From positions 62,001 to 126,000 of the forward strand of contig CANKAM010000002.1 of the NCBI GenBank assembly GCA_947479755.1: a stretch of DNA of 64,000 nucleotides, in the 5' to 3' direction. Numbering within the stretch: position 1 is the first letter of the stretch; every line of letters starts with the position of its first letter. The position numbers and the translations under genes are program-made. Positions 63,169 to 64,000 of this stretch are shown in pieces. The notes beneath the pieces are model-generated. The model saw only the letters and a list, made by a program, of their open reading frames with translations. It had not been told where the DNA came from and ran no database searches. This stretch comes from Bacteroidota bacterium. Lineage in GTDB: Bacteria; Bacteroidota; Bacteroidia; SXHM01.

Positions 63169-64000
63169 TTACTTGGCGGTATATTTATTCCTGAACTTGC
63201 GGTAAAGTTGTTTCTGGTGGTTATCAAGGTCTAACTTTTTGCCATTAATAAAAGCCATTTCCACATTGTTAGTGCGCATGTCCAGCGCATCGCCCGAGGA
63301 AACAAAAAGGGTTGCGTCTTTGCCGCCTTCCAGCGTTCCTGCTGTTGCATCAATGCCCAGAATTTTGGCGGTATTGAGGGTAATTGCTGAAAGCGCTTGT
63401 TCTTTGGTAAGTCCGTATGCAACGGCAGTTCCGGCTGTAAAGGGCAAGTTGCGCATTCCGGCAGTTTCCATTCCGCCCATGTAACTCAGGCAATAGAGTA
63501 CACCTGCATCCTGCAATATTTTCGGGGTTTTGAAAGGAAGGTCAATATCGCTGTCGGGAGAAGAAGGTAAATCGTGAACACGGTCTAAGACCACTGCCAC
63601 ATTGTTGTTTTTCAAAACATCGGTAACCAATGAAGCGTCTTTAGCACCAACAATAACCAGATGTGGAACGGCAAATTTTTTGGCAAAATAAACTGCTTCA
63701 ATAATGTCTTTGGCAAGTGTGGCATTGATGAATAATCTTTTCTCACCACTAAATATGCCTTTCATGGCTTCCATGCGGATGTCTAATTCGCTTTGTCCGT
63801 TTTGACTGTAAGCTTTTGCATCGGCAAAAAATTTCTGAAGCGCTACAATGCGTTTCTCATATTCTTCGTTTTTCTTCATTGGTTCGGGTTCGCCCCACCA
63901 GCCGCCTGCGGAGTAGCGTGCCGGCCAGTTGACAAAAATGCCGTCATCGGTTTTGTAAACGGCATCTTCCCAGTTCCAGCCATCAAGAGTAAATACGGAA
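63169..64000 (-). CDS. Amidohydrolase family protein, 5' end outside window
   Basis: About 277 codons are visible, open to the window edge; the N-terminal part is missing. An internal ATG at 63879 is not the start because the upstream sequence (LDGWNWEDAVYKTDDGIFVNWPARYS) is continuous and coding. The C-terminal part has the imidazolonepropionase-like pattern: YGLTKEQALSAITLNTAKIL, TAGTLEGGKDATLFV and AFINGKKL. The metal-binding HxH motif would be upstream or in a partner gene. It probably carries an amidohydrolase fold; the substrate is unknown. Confidence 0.82.
   Translation of the reverse strand, partial: SVFTLDGWNWEDAVYKTDDGIFVNWPARYSAGGWWGEPEPMKKNEEYEKRIVALQKFFADAKAYSQNGQSELDIRMEAMKGIFSGEKRLFINATLAKDIIEAVYFAKKFAVPHLVIVGAKDASLVTDVLKNNNVAVVLDRVHDLPSSPDSDIDLPFKTPKILQDAGVLYCLSYMGGMETAGMRNLPFTAGTAVAYGLTKEQALSAITLNTAKILGIDATAGTLEGGKDATLFVSSGDALDMRTNNVEMAFINGKKLDLDNHQKQLYRKFRNKYTAK

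Noticed and set aside
63169..63879. Amidohydrolase gene starting at ATG 63879
   Set aside because: The reading frame continues with coding character to the window edge, so the ATG is internal.

Overview
The window looks like a chromosomal stretch of a Bacteroidota bacterium. The evidence is the SprA translocon of the type IX secretion system (T9SS), four complete genes ending in T9SS sorting domains, a TonB-dependent receptor with a CarboxypepD-like N-terminus, Bacteroidota-type succinate dehydrogenase (sdhCAB), TAnnTTTG-type -7 promoter elements and few strong Shine-Dalgarno sites. No rRNA, tRNA, transposase or CRISPR array was recognised. Most genes are housekeeping genes. The unusual material lies in the spaces between genes and in small cassettes placed inside operons.

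Layout. 1-1322 (minus): 5' part of a tail-fibre-like surface protein, preceded by a run of stem-loops. 1658-3761: a small island bounded by two long nested palindromes. It holds a 92-aa orphan, a six-copy 42-bp tandem palindrome array and a 323-aa orphan. 3931-6539: OmpH/Skp chaperone and DnaG primase. 6542-10684 (minus): sdhC-sdhA-[MNT-HEPN]-sdhB, with a nucleotidyltransferase/HEPN pair between sdhA and sdhB and almost no spacer. 10829-17183: membrane hydroxylase, lipoprotein, CBS protein, two T9SS cargo proteins and a DUF5686 outer-membrane protein. 17250-21024: FKBP isomerase, then methionine aminotransferase, a GxxExxY cassette, omega-amidase and a PAP2-like membrane protein. 21095-26827 (minus): TolC, an RND/ABC adaptor and leucyl-tRNA synthetase. 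26934-34982: HflX, PhoH-PIN, a giant lectin/PKD T9SS type-B protein (minus), RraA and lysS. 35050-41109 (minus): CrtW-like ketolase coupled to a TonB receptor, a small secreted protein, a START-domain protein and a DUF2804-like protein. 41174-46035: CotH/lamin-tail T9SS protein and a class A penicillin-binding protein. 46041-52338: scoA and scoB separated by an opposite-strand membrane glycosyltransferase, then two family 2 glycosyltransferases and a PIG-V-like mannosyltransferase. 52415-53488: gamma carbonic anhydrase-like protein, then a ten-copy 42-bp tandem palindrome array. 53489-61697 (minus): sprA and ruvA. 62013-64000 (minus): porin and a partial amidohydrolase.

How the parts fit. SprA would export the T9SS cargo encoded here. 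The three PIG-V/GT2/GT39-like proteins could build or modify a polyprenol-linked surface glycan. SdhCAB and ScoAB are central carbon metabolism. The strongest candidates for new biology are: (1) two sequence-unrelated tandem arrays sharing an exact 42-bp period and a palindromic core, one of them inside a palindrome-bounded orphan-gene island; (2) the MNT-HEPN pair threaded into the sdh operon; (3) a GxxExxY cassette preceded by its own nested inverted repeat inside an amino-acid salvage cluster. Dispersed palindromic repeats of several types sit at most convergent gene ends, and one supplies the C-terminus of the carotenoid ketolase.
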